NCBI GenBank assembly: GCA_900550035.1
Contig: URQS01000006.1
Coordinates: 19,887 to 83,886, forward strand
Source of the DNA: an uncultured Prevotella sp.
GTDB taxonomy: Bacteria > Bacteroidota > Bacteroidia > Bacteroidales > Bacteroidaceae
DNA: 64,000 bases
Reading direction: 5' to 3'
Positions 17,324-26,563 of this stretch are shown here, one piece after another. A program made the translations under genes and the position numbers. How positions within the stretch are numbered: position 1 is the first letter of the stretch; each line of letters begins with the position of its first letter. The notes under the pieces were generated by a model. The model was not told the origin of the DNA. It made no database searches and was given only the letters and a program-made list of their open reading frames with translations.

Positions 17324-19945
17324 ATGATGACAGCTAACGAAATCCGCGACTCGTTCAAAAAGTTCTTCGAGTCGAAAGGACACACCATCGTGCCCAGCGC
17401 ACCTATGGTAATCAAGGATGACCCTACGTTGATGTTCACCAACGCCGGTATGAACCAGTGGAAGGACATCATTCTCGGCACACGTGAGCCAGAACCACGC
17501 CGCCGTGCCGACACTCAGAAGTGCCTCCGTGTGAGCGGCAAGCACAACGACCTCGAAGAGGTAGGCCACGACACATATCACCACACCATGTTCGAGATGC
17601 TCGGCAACTGGTCGTTTGGCGACTACTTCAAGGAGGGAGCCATCGACTATGCATGGGAATATCTTGTTGATGTTTTGAAGCTCAACCCTGCCGACCTCTA
17701 CGTTACAGTATTCGAGGGTTGCGAGGAGGAAGGACTCTCACGCGACGATGAGGCTGCATCATATTGGGCAAAGCACGTGCCTGCCGACCATATCATCAAC
17801 GGCAACAAGCACGACAACTTCTGGGAAATGGGCGACACAGGTCCTTGCGGTCCTTGCTCTGAGATTCATCTCGACTCACGTACTCCCGAGGAGAAGGCTA
17901 AGACTCCAGGACGTGAACTCGTAAACAAGGACGACCCACAGGTGATTGAGATTTGGAACATCGTGTTCATGCAGTATGAGCGCAAGGCAAATGGCTCGCT
18001 CGTTCCGCTGCCTATGCACGTGATTGATACCGGTATGGGTTTCGAGCGTCTGGTTCGTGCTATGCAGGACAAGCACTCCAACTACGACACCGACATCTTC
18101 CAGCCAATCATCAAGGAAGAGGAGGCTATTACAGGCTTGAAGTATGGTGTAAGCGAGGAGACCGACGTGGCAATGCGCGTATGTGCCGACCACTTGCGTG
18201 CTGTAGCTTTCTCTATCGCCGACGGTCAGCTGCCGTCTAACGCCAAGGCAGGCTACGTAATCCGTCGTATCCTTCGTCGTGCCGTGCGCTACGCTTACAC
18301 ATTCCTCGGACAGAAGGAGGCATTTATCTATAAACTCATCCCCGTATTGACCCGTGAGATGGGCGAGGCTTTCCCCGAACTCAAGGCTCAGCACGACCTC
18401 ATTCTCCACGTCATCAAGGAGGAGGAGGACTCGTTCCTGCGCACACTTGAGAAGGGCATCAACCTTCTCTCTTCGGCTATGGACGAGCTTAAGAAGCAGG
18501 GCAAGACACAGCTTGACGGCGCACAGGCTTTCCGTCTCTTCGACACCTACGGATTCCCGCTCGACCTCACCGAGCTCATCTGCCGTGAGAACGGATTCAC
18601 CGTTGCCGAGGACGAATTCAACGCCGAGATGCAGAAGCAGAAAGACCGTGCACGCAACGCCGCAGCCGTTGAGAATAGCGACTGGGTCAACCTGCGCGAG
18701 GGCGAGCAGCAGTTCGTGGGCTACGACTTCACCGAATATGAGTGCCACATTCTGCGCTACCGCAAGGTGACTCAGAAGAAGAATACATACTACGAGCTGG
18801 TACTCAACAACACTCCGTTCTACGGCGAGATGGGTGGTCAGGTAGGCGACACTGGTGTTCTCGTGAGCGAGAACGAGACTGTGAACATCACCGATACCAA
18901 GCGCGAGAACGGTCAGTCGATACATATCGTCAAGGAGCTGCCCAAGAATCCTGAGGCCGACTTCATGGCATGCGTAGACACCGACGCTCGCGAGGCTTCA
19001 GCAGCAAATCACACTGCTACTCACTTACTCGACTATGCCTTGAAGCAGGTGCTTGGCGACCATGTTGAGCAGAAGGGCTCGTTCGTATCGCCAACAACAT
19101 TGCGTTTCGACTTCTCTCACTTCTCTAAGGTCAGCGACGAGGATCTGCGCAAGGTAGAGCGTGTAGTCAACGACCTCATCCGTCAGGACCTGCCGCTCGA
19201 CGAGCATCGCGACACTCCATTCGAGGAGGCTAAGAAGCTCGGTGCCATCGCCCTCTTCGGCGAGAAGTATGGCGACAAGGTGCGCGTAGTGCGCTTCGGA
19301 CCGAGCTGCGAGTTCTGCGGTGGTATCCACGCACAGTCAACTGGCCGCATCGGTTTCTTCAAGATTATCTCTGAGAGCAGCGTTGCAGCCGGCATCCGCC
19401 GTATCGAGGCTAAGACCGGAAAGGAATGCGAGGAACTGATGTACAACATCGAGGACGGAATGAAGGCCATCCGCGCACTCTTCAACAACGCTAAGGACCT
19501 GCAGGCCGTCATCGGCAAGTATATCGAGGAGCACGACGCCATGAAGAAGAGCATCGAGCAGTTCCAGGCTCAGGCTGTAGAGCGCACCAAGAGCGAACTC
19601 ATCGCTAAGGCTCGCGAGGTGAACGGTGTTAAGGTTATCACCGCCGTATTGCCTATGGAGCCGGCAGCTGCCAAGGACTTGATGTTCAAGCTCCGTCAGG
19701 CTGTAAGCGAGAACTTGCTTGCCGTCGTCGGCACAGTATCTCACGACAAGCCAATGCTGAACGTAGCAATGAGCGACGATCTCGTCAAGGACCACTCACT
19801 CAACGCTGGTCAGATGGTACGCGAGGCTGCCAAGCTCATCAAGGGCGGCGGCGGTGGTCAGCCCCACTTCGCCCAGGCTGGTGGCAAAGACAAGGACGGT
19901 CTGTCAGCAGCAGTAGATAAGGTAGTTGAGTTGGCTCAGCTGTAA
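17324..19945 (+). CDS. alaS: Alanyl-tRNA synthetase
   Basis: The 873-residue protein has the class II catalytic core at the N-terminus (FTNAGMNQWKDIILG near 43-57) and the tRNA-recognition region. The editing domain carries zinc ligands His563/His567 (HTATH) and Cys665/His669 (CGGIH). A C-terminal DHHA1-type domain follows with GGGGGQPHFAQAGG near 845. It charges tRNA-Ala and hydrolyses mischarged Ser/Gly-tRNA. A second ATG immediately follows the first (17327) and is equally possible. A strong bidirectional terminator follows. Confidence 0.98.
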   Translation: MMTANEIRDSFKKFFESKGHTIVPSAPMVIKDDPTLMFTNAGMNQWKDIILGTREPEPRRRADTQKCLRVSGKHNDLEEVGHDTYHHTMFEMLGNWSFGDYFKEGAIDYAWEYLVDVLKLNPADLYVTVFEGCEEEGLSRDDEAASYWAKHVPADHIINGNKHDNFWEMGDTGPCGPCSEIHLDSRTPEEKAKTPGRELVNKDDPQVIEIWNIVFMQYERKANGSLVPLPMHVIDTGMGFERLVRAMQDKHSNYDTDIFQPIIKEEEAITGLKYGVSEETDVAMRVCADHLRAVAFSIADGQLPSNAKAGYVIRRILRRAVRYAYTFLGQKEAFIYKLIPVLTREMGEAFPELKAQHDLILHVIKEEEDSFLRTLEKGINLLSSAMDELKKQGKTQLDGAQAFRLFDTYGFPLDLTELICRENGFTVAEDEFNAEMQKQKDRARNAAAVENSDWVNLREGEQQFVGYDFTEYECHILRYRKVTQKKNTYYELVLNNTPFYGEMGGQVGDTGVLVSENETVNITDTKRENGQSIHIVKELPKNPEADFMACVDTDAREASAANHTATHLLDYALKQVLGDHVEQKGSFVSPTTLRFDFSHFSKVSDEDLRKVERVVNDLIRQDLPLDEHRDTPFEEAKKLGAIALFGEKYGDKVRVVRFGPSCEFCGGIHAQSTGRIGFFKIISESSVAAGIRRIEAKTGKECEELMYNIEDGMKAIRALFNNAKDLQAVIGKYIEEHDAMKKSIEQFQAQAVERTKSELIAKAREVNGVKVITAVLPMEPAAAKDLMFKLRQAVSENLLAVVGTVSHDKPMLNVAMSDDLVKDHSLNAGQMVREAAKLIKGGGGGQPHFAQAGGKDKDGLSAAVDKVVELAQL

Positions 19946-19992
19946 TAAGGATTTTAACAAGAAGCAATGCAATGAGCGTTGCTGAACATAAT

Positions 19993-20035
19993 AAAAAGGA
20001 GGTTGAGCAGAAATAGCTCAACCTCCTTTTATTTT
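19993..20035. terminator. Bidirectional terminator between alaS and the DUF4143 gene
   Basis: GGAGGTTGAGC (19998-20008) pairs with GCTCAACCTCC (20016-20026). The stem is extended by flanking A and T runs to 15 bp, with T tracts on both strands. It serves two convergent genes. Confidence 0.9.
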
Positions 20036-20041
20036 TGGAAC

Positions 20042-21379
20042 TTATACACTTCCTTCTGGCATAATGCACGCAATGTAGTAAATAGGTAGATAAGTCACTC
20101 CATCCTTAACTTCCACATTCTTGGCATTCGACAATACAAAAGCCTGATGAATGTTATATTCCTTAATCTGCAGGAACTTATCCAATGCGCTATGCACCTG
20201 ATAATCTTTGCCAGACTTTATCTCCAGTGGAAGAACAGACAGATTGACCATGTCGTCGATGAGATAGTCCACCTCGCCTGTTTTCTTGTTGTCGTAATAA
20301 TAAAGGTTGAATCCGTGTGCGCGTAATTCCTGCGCCACAACCGTCTCATAGACAGAGCCAAGATTGATGCTTGCCATGTCGTCCATAATGGCCTTTATGT
20401 TTGTGCCATAGAAAATGCCTGTCAGAATGCCCACGTCGTTCATGTACAGCTTAAGAAGATTTTTTCCACTATTTTCTATTAATGGGAAACTCGGCTTGCT
20501 TATAGCTTTCACTTCCAAGGCAATGCCTGATGATATGAGATAGTCAAACTCCTCAACATAATCGCTCATACGTTTGCCTTTCTTGTCTTCTATGTCTTTG
20601 GCAATCACCCGTTTCTTCTTGTTCTCCAAGTTTGAGGGAATCATACTGTAGATACGTTGTATTTTCAAACGGTTATGCGTCTCCTCATATCTTGCTGCGT
20701 CCACACCATACAAATGGTGTATGTTGTTCTGTATGTTCCTTACGGTAGTGATGTTTTTAGTGTTGACAAATTCTTTAACAGCATCCGGCAAACCTCCCAC
20801 AAGTAGATATTTCTTGAATAGGTCGAGCAATTTGTTGTGAATTGCATCCGGCATTTGTTTGCGTTCGGCAAAATTCCGATGCATAGTGTCCAACACCAAC
20901 TGTCCTACACCATTGGCAATAAGAAATTCCTCGAAATCCATAGGATACATGTGTTTGATGATGATGCTGCCTAATGGAATTGACGATGTTATTTTAAGAG
21001 TTACGCCAAGAAGAGAGCCACTGGCTATATAAGTGAACTTGTCGTCTTCGCGCAAAAACTTCAACAATGTCAGGAGATGGTCGTAAGCCTGTATTTCGTC
21101 AATGAAGATAAGCGTGTCTTGCTTGCTTCCCATTCTGTCGCCTGCAACAGAACTTAACGCAAGATAGAAATCATCCTTGGTTCTTGCATCAGCAAAAATT
21201 CGGTCGCCCAACTTGTCTGTCTCCATATTTATCTCGATATAGTTAGAAAAAAGTTTCTTTCCAACTTCTCTAATTATATACGACTTTCCAATCTGGCGTG
21301 CACCATCAATAACCAGAATCTTGTCAGTTCTTGATTGTAAGTGACTTACAATGTCGTTTTCTATTTTACGGTATAGCAT
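20042..21379 (-). CDS. AAA ATPase with C-terminal DUF4143 nuclease-like domain
   Basis: The 445-residue protein has Walker A GARQIGKS (26-33) and Walker B LIFIDEIQ (89-96). A winged-helix middle region follows. The C-terminal DUF4143 domain contains GEVDYLID and PLEIKSGKD around 370-395, a PD-(D/E)xK-like nuclease core. These proteins are common, often in many copies per genome, in Bacteroidetes and archaea. Their function is unproven, and mobile-element or defence roles have been suggested. The gene is AT-richer than its housekeeping neighbours. Four copies of a repeat at 33-bp spacing overlap its promoter and translation start. It diverges from the type III restriction genes. Confidence 0.87.
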   Translation of the reverse strand: MLYRKIENDIVSHLQSRTDKILVIDGARQIGKSYIIREVGKKLFSNYIEINMETDKLGDRIFADARTKDDFYLALSSVAGDRMGSKQDTLIFIDEIQAYDHLLTLLKFLREDDKFTYIASGSLLGVTLKITSSIPLGSIIIKHMYPMDFEEFLIANGVGQLVLDTMHRNFAERKQMPDAIHNKLLDLFKKYLLVGGLPDAVKEFVNTKNITTVRNIQNNIHHLYGVDAARYEETHNRLKIQRIYSMIPSNLENKKKRVIAKDIEDKKGKRMSDYVEEFDYLISSGIALEVKAISKPSFPLIENSGKNLLKLYMNDVGILTGIFYGTNIKAIMDDMASINLGSVYETVVAQELRAHGFNLYYYDNKKTGEVDYLIDDMVNLSVLPLEIKSGKDYQVHSALDKFLQIKEYNIHQAFVLSNAKNVEVKDGVTYLPIYYIACIMPEGSV

Positions 21380-21382
21380 AAT

Positions 21383-21492
21383 TACACTTTTCTTGTTATA
21401 TAACTATTGCAAAAATACACTTTTCCTATGAAATATACAAGCGAAAAATACACTTTTCCTATGAAAATGGCAGGCTAAAACTACACTTTTCC
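21383..21492. repeat. Four direct repeats at exact 33-bp spacing over the DUF4143 promoter
   Basis: TACACTTTTC(C) starts at 21383, 21416, 21449 and 21482, each 33 bp apart. Copies two and three share AAAAATACACTTTTCCTATG plus three further bases. Copies one and four are degenerate. Seen from the gene (minus strand), copy two supplies the -7 element and copy one lies just before the ATG. Operator iterons or slippage-derived repeats are both possible. Confidence 0.9.
21410..21417 (-). promoter_or_regulatory. -7 element TATTTTTG of the DUF4143 gene, inside the repeat array
   Basis: TATTTTTG on the minus strand matches TAnnTTTG and overlaps the second repeat copy. In the third copy the same position reads TATTTTTC, one base off. 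The leader is about 25-30 bases. Confidence 0.5.
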
Positions 21493-21548
21493 GATTCTGT
21501 CAATGGATTATATTGTATTTATCACATTTTTTCCTTTTCTTTTCAGTC

Positions 21549-21591
21549 TTCTTATTTGACAACATTTATTATCTTTGTAGTCAAATAAGAA
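21549..21591 (+). promoter_or_regulatory. res promoter region framed by a 12-bp perfect inverted repeat
   Basis: TTCTTATTTGAC (21549-21560) and GTCAAATAAGAA (21580-21591) are exact reverse complements separated by 19 bases. The spacer holds the -7 element TATCTTTG (21570-21577). The right arm covers the expected transcription start, a layout typical of a repressor operator. Confidence 0.7.
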
Positions 21592-21610
21592 AAAAAATAC
21601 AACCGTTACA

Positions 21611-21668
21611 AAATATTGATTTGTGTGAGAGGTTGTAGGTTGTTTATGTAAGAAGAAAAATCAATATT
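21611..21668 (+). promoter_or_regulatory. Potential leader hairpin before the res start codon
   Basis: AAATATTGATTT (21611-21622) is perfectly complementary to AAATCAATATTT (21657-21668), with a 34-base loop. The right arm ends 9 bases before the res ATG, where a ribosome would bind, so folding could limit translation of the nuclease. Confidence 0.6.
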
Positions 21669-21677
21669 TGAAATAGA

Positions 21678-24530
21678 ATGTTCTACGAACTTATAAGAAA
21701 GAAACGTAACGAGTGGCTGCAATCTGCCGACTGCACCATACGCCCCATGCTCCAATACATAGAGCAGAGGGGAAAAATGCGTGACGCCCAAGTCGAAGCT
21801 ATAAAAACATACCTATATCTAAAGATAGCCTGTAAGGGAAAGCCGCTCTATAAATTGTTCATAGAGGGATATTTCAACGACACGGAGACAAACACAAAGG
21901 AACTTACTGTAGAAACTCGAAATGTACTTGAAACCAACAAGGCTGCATTGGCCCTGTTTCAATATTCATGCTTGAAGGACCGAAATGGACGTCAGCTTGC
22001 TCCAGAGTTGGAGCAGTTCATACGTCATCATGCCACAGAAGTGGACTACGAGCAGACGTTGCTTGACATATTCTATGGTGTGACCTATACCGACTATCTC
22101 TTCTCGCTTCCAATGGGTGCCGGCAAGACTTATCTGATGGCAGCCTTCATATATATCGACCTATACTTTGCCCAGAACGAACCTGACAATCCCGTATGGT
22201 CGCACAATTTCTTGATTCTTGCTCCGTCGGCTCTAAAGTCGAGCATCATACCAAGTCTTAAGAATATTCGCGAGTTCGACCCTTCATGGATATTCTCAGA
22301 GGTTGAGGCGCAGAAGTTCAAACGACTTGTGAAGTTTGAAGTACTCGACGAGCAGAAGTCTGGCAGCAAGAGCAATATCGTGCGCAACCCTAATGCCCAA
22401 AAGATAAACACCCATCTGTATGGCAACAATGTAATGGGCATAGTGGCACTTACTAATGCAGAGAAAGTTATACTTGACCGTATGGACAACACGGCGAGTG
22501 ATGCAAAGGCTTTCACCCCTGAGGAGCTGAAGAAGTGTGACATAGCCAACGAATTGCGCTCTGTTATAGGCAAGATACCACATCTGTCGGTGTTTATTGA
22601 CGAGGTGCACCATGCTACCGACGGCGATATAAAGCTGCGCAAGGTAGTGACAGCCTGGGCTACAGAAAACCACAGTTTCTGCAACGTTTTAGGTTTCTCC
22701 GGCACGCCTTATCTTGACAAGGCTGAGAGGACAACGATAGGTGGCACATTCACAATAAAGAACACTAATATCAGTAATGTTGTTTATTACTATCCGCTAA
22801 TGGACGGTATAGACAACTTCTTGAAGCGTCCGGATGTGAAACATGTAGACATATCGTCCGAGGAGATTCTTCAAAGTGGAGTGCGCGAATTCCTGAACAC
22901 TTATAAGGACACCGTATATGCTGATGGCACATGTGCAAAGCTTGCCATATATTGCGGTAAGATAGCCACACTCGAAGACAATGTTTATCCTCTTGTGGCA
23001 GAGATAGCCACAGAGTATGGGCTTAATCCTGCTGAGGTGATTCTGCGTAGGCACAAGGGCAATACCAAATATCCCGAGCCAGAAGGTTCGGAGGCAATGT
23101 TTGCTGCGCTGTCGTCGCCTCTTAGTAGGGTGCGCATTGTGTTGTTGGCACAGATAGGCAAAGAGGGATGGGATTGTAAGAGTCTCACAGGTGTAATATT
23201 GCCGCACGAGGGAGCTTGTCCTAACAATATGGTGCTGCAAACCACATGCCGTTGTCTGCGCCAAGTGATAAAGGGAGAGCGTGAGACGGCTCTTGTATGG
23301 CTGAACAAATCGAATGCCGACAAGCTTAACAAGGAACTCAAGCAGCAACAGAACATCACGCTCAGCGACTTCAGCAGCAAGCCACCAGTGGAGACTAAAC
23401 ATATAGAGCGGTTCGTGCGCAAAGAAGTTCCGTCTATCGACTTCTATCAGATACGTGTGCAGTATAGAACCATCGTCAAGGAATCGCAACCTAATACTGC
23501 GGCACGTCTTGCCGACCCCGACATTCTGCGCAAAAAAGACAAGGCTCTTGTCACTATTCAGAACATGGAAGGACAAGTGACTGGTTATGACGAGATTCTT
23601 GAAGGCAATGCCGAGCAACTGTCCTTCAGATGGTGGCTGCATACTATTATGCGCGAATCGTTTGGCATGCTTTCCATAGCCAAACTCATGGAGCATGAGC
23701 CACGCCTTAGAGCCATCTACGACGAGACACATGCAAGTGCTGAGTACGACCATTGCAAGATACGCTCGATGATACGCAAAGCCTTTGTGCCTAAGCGCGA
23801 CTTCAGCATTGTTGAGGAGGTTGTGCCCGACGAGGCAAGCATACTGTCGCTTGAGCATCTTAAAGCCATCGATGTGGCAGACCTAAGCCTTGTCTATCCT
23901 AAGGAGGAGTACGTGAGGGAGATACTCGATTGGGACGCACATCCTGAAAAGGGAGAAATTGCTGCCAAGGACTTGGAGATGATAGAGACGATGAAGAAGA
24001 TACCTGGCATACCTCAAGAGGCTATTGATGCGGCTATGATTGGAATACAATCAAAAGTGCCCAACGACCCGCATCCGGAGCGCACTCAGACATATCAGTA
24101 TCTGCCTTATCGCTTTGACAGCAGTCTTGAGCTGGAGTATTTCACTAAGGCTTTGCTTGTGATGATGAAAGACCGCAACCTTGAATACTATTTCAATGGC
24201 GACGACACGCTGACAGAGTTCAAGATACGCACATACCGCAAGACGGCAAGTGGCCATTGGCAATACGACGGACTGTATGTGCCCGACTTCCTAATGGTGA
24301 GCCGTACGGCAGAAGGTGGAATCGACCGTATCTGTATCATTGAGACCAAGGGCGAAGGCTATGCGCCAAAGTTCAAGGATAGGTTGAAGTTCATGCAAGA
24401 CACCTTTGTGCCTAAAAACAACGAACAGTATGGACGAAACCGTTTCCGTTTCCTCTATCTTAAGGACACTGATGGTCATGAGGAGCGAGTAAAGAAAACA
24501 ATAGAAATGATAAACGAATTTTTCAAATAA
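21678..24530 (+). CDS. res: Type III restriction endonuclease, Res subunit
   Basis: The 950-residue protein has a superfamily 2 helicase core: Walker A MGAGKT (146-151), box II DEVH (308-311), and motif VI-like QTTCRCLRQ near 520. The C-terminal PD-(D/E)xK nuclease has PDFL with Asp870, then Glu889 and Lys891 in IETKGEG. Type III Res works only in complex with Mod: ATP-driven translocation or sliding lets two inversely oriented sites meet, and DNA is cut about 25-27 bp from one of them. mod begins 8 bases downstream. This res-then-mod order is the reverse of the commoner mod-res order. No frameshift or stop was seen, so the enzyme looks intact. Confidence 0.92.
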   Translation: MFYELIRKKRNEWLQSADCTIRPMLQYIEQRGKMRDAQVEAIKTYLYLKIACKGKPLYKLFIEGYFNDTETNTKELTVETRNVLETNKAALALFQYSCLKDRNGRQLAPELEQFIRHHATEVDYEQTLLDIFYGVTYTDYLFSLPMGAGKTYLMAAFIYIDLYFAQNEPDNPVWSHNFLILAPSALKSSIIPSLKNIREFDPSWIFSEVEAQKFKRLVKFEVLDEQKSGSKSNIVRNPNAQKINTHLYGNNVMGIVALTNAEKVILDRMDNTASDAKAFTPEELKKCDIANELRSVIGKIPHLSVFIDEVHHATDGDIKLRKVVTAWATENHSFCNVLGFSGTPYLDKAERTTIGGTFTIKNTNISNVVYYYPLMDGIDNFLKRPDVKHVDISSEEILQSGVREFLNTYKDTVYADGTCAKLAIYCGKIATLEDNVYPLVAEIATEYGLNPAEVILRRHKGNTKYPEPEGSEAMFAALSSPLSRVRIVLLAQIGKEGWDCKSLTGVILPHEGACPNNMVLQTTCRCLRQVIKGERETALVWLNKSNADKLNKELKQQQNITLSDFSSKPPVETKHIERFVRKEVPSIDFYQIRVQYRTIVKESQPNTAARLADPDILRKKDKALVTIQNMEGQVTGYDEILEGNAEQLSFRWWLHTIMRESFGMLSIAKLMEHEPRLRAIYDETHASAEYDHCKIRSMIRKAFVPKRDFSIVEEVVPDEASILSLEHLKAIDVADLSLVYPKEEYVREILDWDAHPEKGEIAAKDLEMIETMKKIPGIPQEAIDAAMIGIQSKVPNDPHPERTQTYQYLPYRFDSSLELEYFTKALLVMMKDRNLEYYFNGDDTLTEFKIRTYRKTASGHWQYDGLYVPDFLMVSRTAEGGIDRICIIETKGEGYAPKFKDRLKFMQDTFVPKNNEQYGRNRFRFLYLKDTDGHEERVKKTIEMINEFFK

Positions 24531-24538
24531 GCAATACA

Positions 24539-26563
24539 ATGGCAATAAGATATATACCATATTATCCTGACACTCTGCAAGGACAAGCTCGTCTTGACAA
24601 CTTTGTACGCACCAACCGTATGCTCTTTTATAAGGACAACGACCAGGTTAAGACTCGCGTGCAGCGAGGTATGCCTCTATACGAGGTGAGCGCGAAAGAA
24701 ACTGTAGGCACGAACGACAAAGGCAATATAGTGATGCACGGCGAGTGTCTCTCTACCTGTGCCTACTTGAAAGACAAAGGCATAGAGGTGGACCTTGTTT
24801 ATATTGACCCTCCTTTTGCTTCGGGTGCCGATTATGCCAAGAAAATCTACATACGCCGCAATCCTTTGGTGCAAAAGGCTATAGCTGAGGCTGAACAGCA
24901 ACTCGACAATAGCGATATGCTCGCATTTGAGGAGAAAATGTATGGCGACATCTGGGATAAGGAACGTTACCTCAACTGGATGTATGAGAATCTTATGGCG
25001 ATAAAGGCGGTAATGAGCGATACCGCAAGCATTTATGTGCATCTGGACTATCATATAGGACATTACGTCAAGATTCTTATGGATGAGATTTTCGGAGAGG
25101 AGAATTTTAGAAATGAGATAATTTGGAAAAGAAGTACAGCGCATAGTGATTCAGAATATTATGGTAATAACTTTGATATGATTTTCTTCTATACCAAATC
25201 ATCTACTTCAGTTTTTAATACTGTATATCAGGACTATGAAGATGAATATTTGGCACGCTTTAGCCAAAGCGATTCTGACGGAAGGAAATGGGACAGTGGA
25301 AACCTAACAGCAAAAGGATTGCAAGGTGGTGGATATGACTATGAGTACAAAGGTTGTCGTTCGCTTTGGCGTATGCCATTAGAAACAATGAAAAGACTTG
25401 ATGCTGAAGGACGCTTACACTTTACAAAAAATGGTGGTATTCGTTCTAAAGTTTATATGGATGAATTACCTGGTATGCCTGCTCAAGCTTTATGGACTAA
25501 TATCAACCCCGTCAACTCTCAAGCCGATGAGCGTGTCGACTATTCCACTCAAAAGCCCGAATCCCTCCTTGAGCGTATCATAAAAGCCTCAAGCAACGAA
25601 GGAATGCTTGTGGCCGATTTCTTTGGAGGTAGTGGTGTTACCGCTGCTGTGGCTCATAAACTTGGTCGTAGGTTTATTCACAACGACGTCAACATTAATA
25701 GCATTCAGACAACGCGCGACCGTTTGGTAGGTGTTGGAGCTGAATTCACTATGATGGAGATTAGGGATGGCGTGAGTCTTTTCCGTAATCCCGTGCAGAC
25801 AATGGACAAACTCGTAAAGCTTATTCCAGGGCTTAATACGGATGCTAATCTCGATAAGCGTTTTTGGGCTGGTAGTATATTTAGTAGTCAAAACGGACAA
25901 ATGCCTGTTTATCTGCCCAACCTGCTGGACAGCAGCTGTAGGGTGATGGACACTACTGAGATGAATCATATAATACGCGAGGCTTTGCCCGACCTCAGCA
26001 ACGATGTAAAACATGTCATTGTATATTACATTGATGTAGAAGACATGGAGGCTCTTAATCAGTTTATACACGACGAGAACACTCAGACTGATATAGAGAT
26101 AGAACTGCGCGACCTGAAACAGATACTTGATGAAGTTGTTATGGAGGATGAGGCCACATGGACGCTCTCAGAAGTACAGGTGGAGCTGTTCACTAAATGG
26201 CAAGTGAAGATGCTCACATTCCATAGCGATTACGTAATGAAGAAGATAGAGGCTTTCAATCTGAAGGCCAACCAACAGCACACCAAGAAAGTGGCTGACG
26301 GCAAGAAATCTACATTCAAGCCTATCGAGATAAGCGACGAGGGACTGGAATGTATAGAGTGGCTTTCGGTAGACTGCACCTCGGCACAAAAAGATGCGCC
26401 TTGGCATAGCGATGTGGAGGTCAGGATAGAGAAGACTGGTACTGTGACTATAAACGGTAACAAGACTCGCGACCTTTGGGATGCCACTATTATTTCGGAA
26501 GATAAGCCTTTGCGCCTAAAGGTGCGCAATATTTGCGGTGACGAGACAGTCTTTATCTTATAG
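24539..26563 (+). CDS. mod: Type III DNA adenine methyltransferase, Mod subunit
   Basis: The 674-residue protein has the catalytic motif IV DPPF (Asp90-Phe93) before the AdoMet-binding motif I DFFGGSG (360-366), the beta-class order. The target recognition domain lies between. Mod methylates adenine in an asymmetric site and gives Res its specificity. The part encoding the recognition domain, roughly 25,100-25,260, has about 30 percent G+C against about 45-47 percent on both sides. This suggests replacement by recombination, as known for other type III mod alleles. I saw no long homopolymer or repeat tract that would indicate phase variation. Confidence 0.92.
   Translation: MAIRYIPYYPDTLQGQARLDNFVRTNRMLFYKDNDQVKTRVQRGMPLYEVSAKETVGTNDKGNIVMHGECLSTCAYLKDKGIEVDLVYIDPPFASGADYAKKIYIRRNPLVQKAIAEAEQQLDNSDMLAFEEKMYGDIWDKERYLNWMYENLMAIKAVMSDTASIYVHLDYHIGHYVKILMDEIFGEENFRNEIIWKRSTAHSDSEYYGNNFDMIFFYTKSSTSVFNTVYQDYEDEYLARFSQSDSDGRKWDSGNLTAKGLQGGGYDYEYKGCRSLWRMPLETMKRLDAEGRLHFTKNGGIRSKVYMDELPGMPAQALWTNINPVNSQADERVDYSTQKPESLLERIIKASSNEGMLVADFFGGSGVTAAVAHKLGRRFIHNDVNINSIQTTRDRLVGVGAEFTMMEIRDGVSLFRNPVQTMDKLVKLIPGLNTDANLDKRFWAGSIFSSQNGQMPVYLPNLLDSSCRVMDTTEMNHIIREALPDLSNDVKHVIVYYIDVEDMEALNQFIHDENTQTDIEIELRDLKQILDEVVMEDEATWTLSEVQVELFTKWQVKMLTFHSDYVMKKIEAFNLKANQQHTKKVADGKKSTFKPIEISDEGLECIEWLSVDCTSAQKDAPWHSDVEVRIEKTGTVTINGNKTRDLWDATIISEDKPLRLKVRNICGDETVFIL

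Noticed and set aside
17876..18925. Long minus-strand frame inside alaS
   Set aside because: Antisense to a fully conserved alanyl-tRNA synthetase; it arises from codon bias and encodes no recognisable protein.
21383..21492. CRISPR-like array
   Set aside because: The spacing is regular (33 bp), but the repeat is about 11-23 bp with roughly 10-bp gaps, there are only four degenerate copies and there are no cas genes. It overlaps a promoter, which fits an operator array better.
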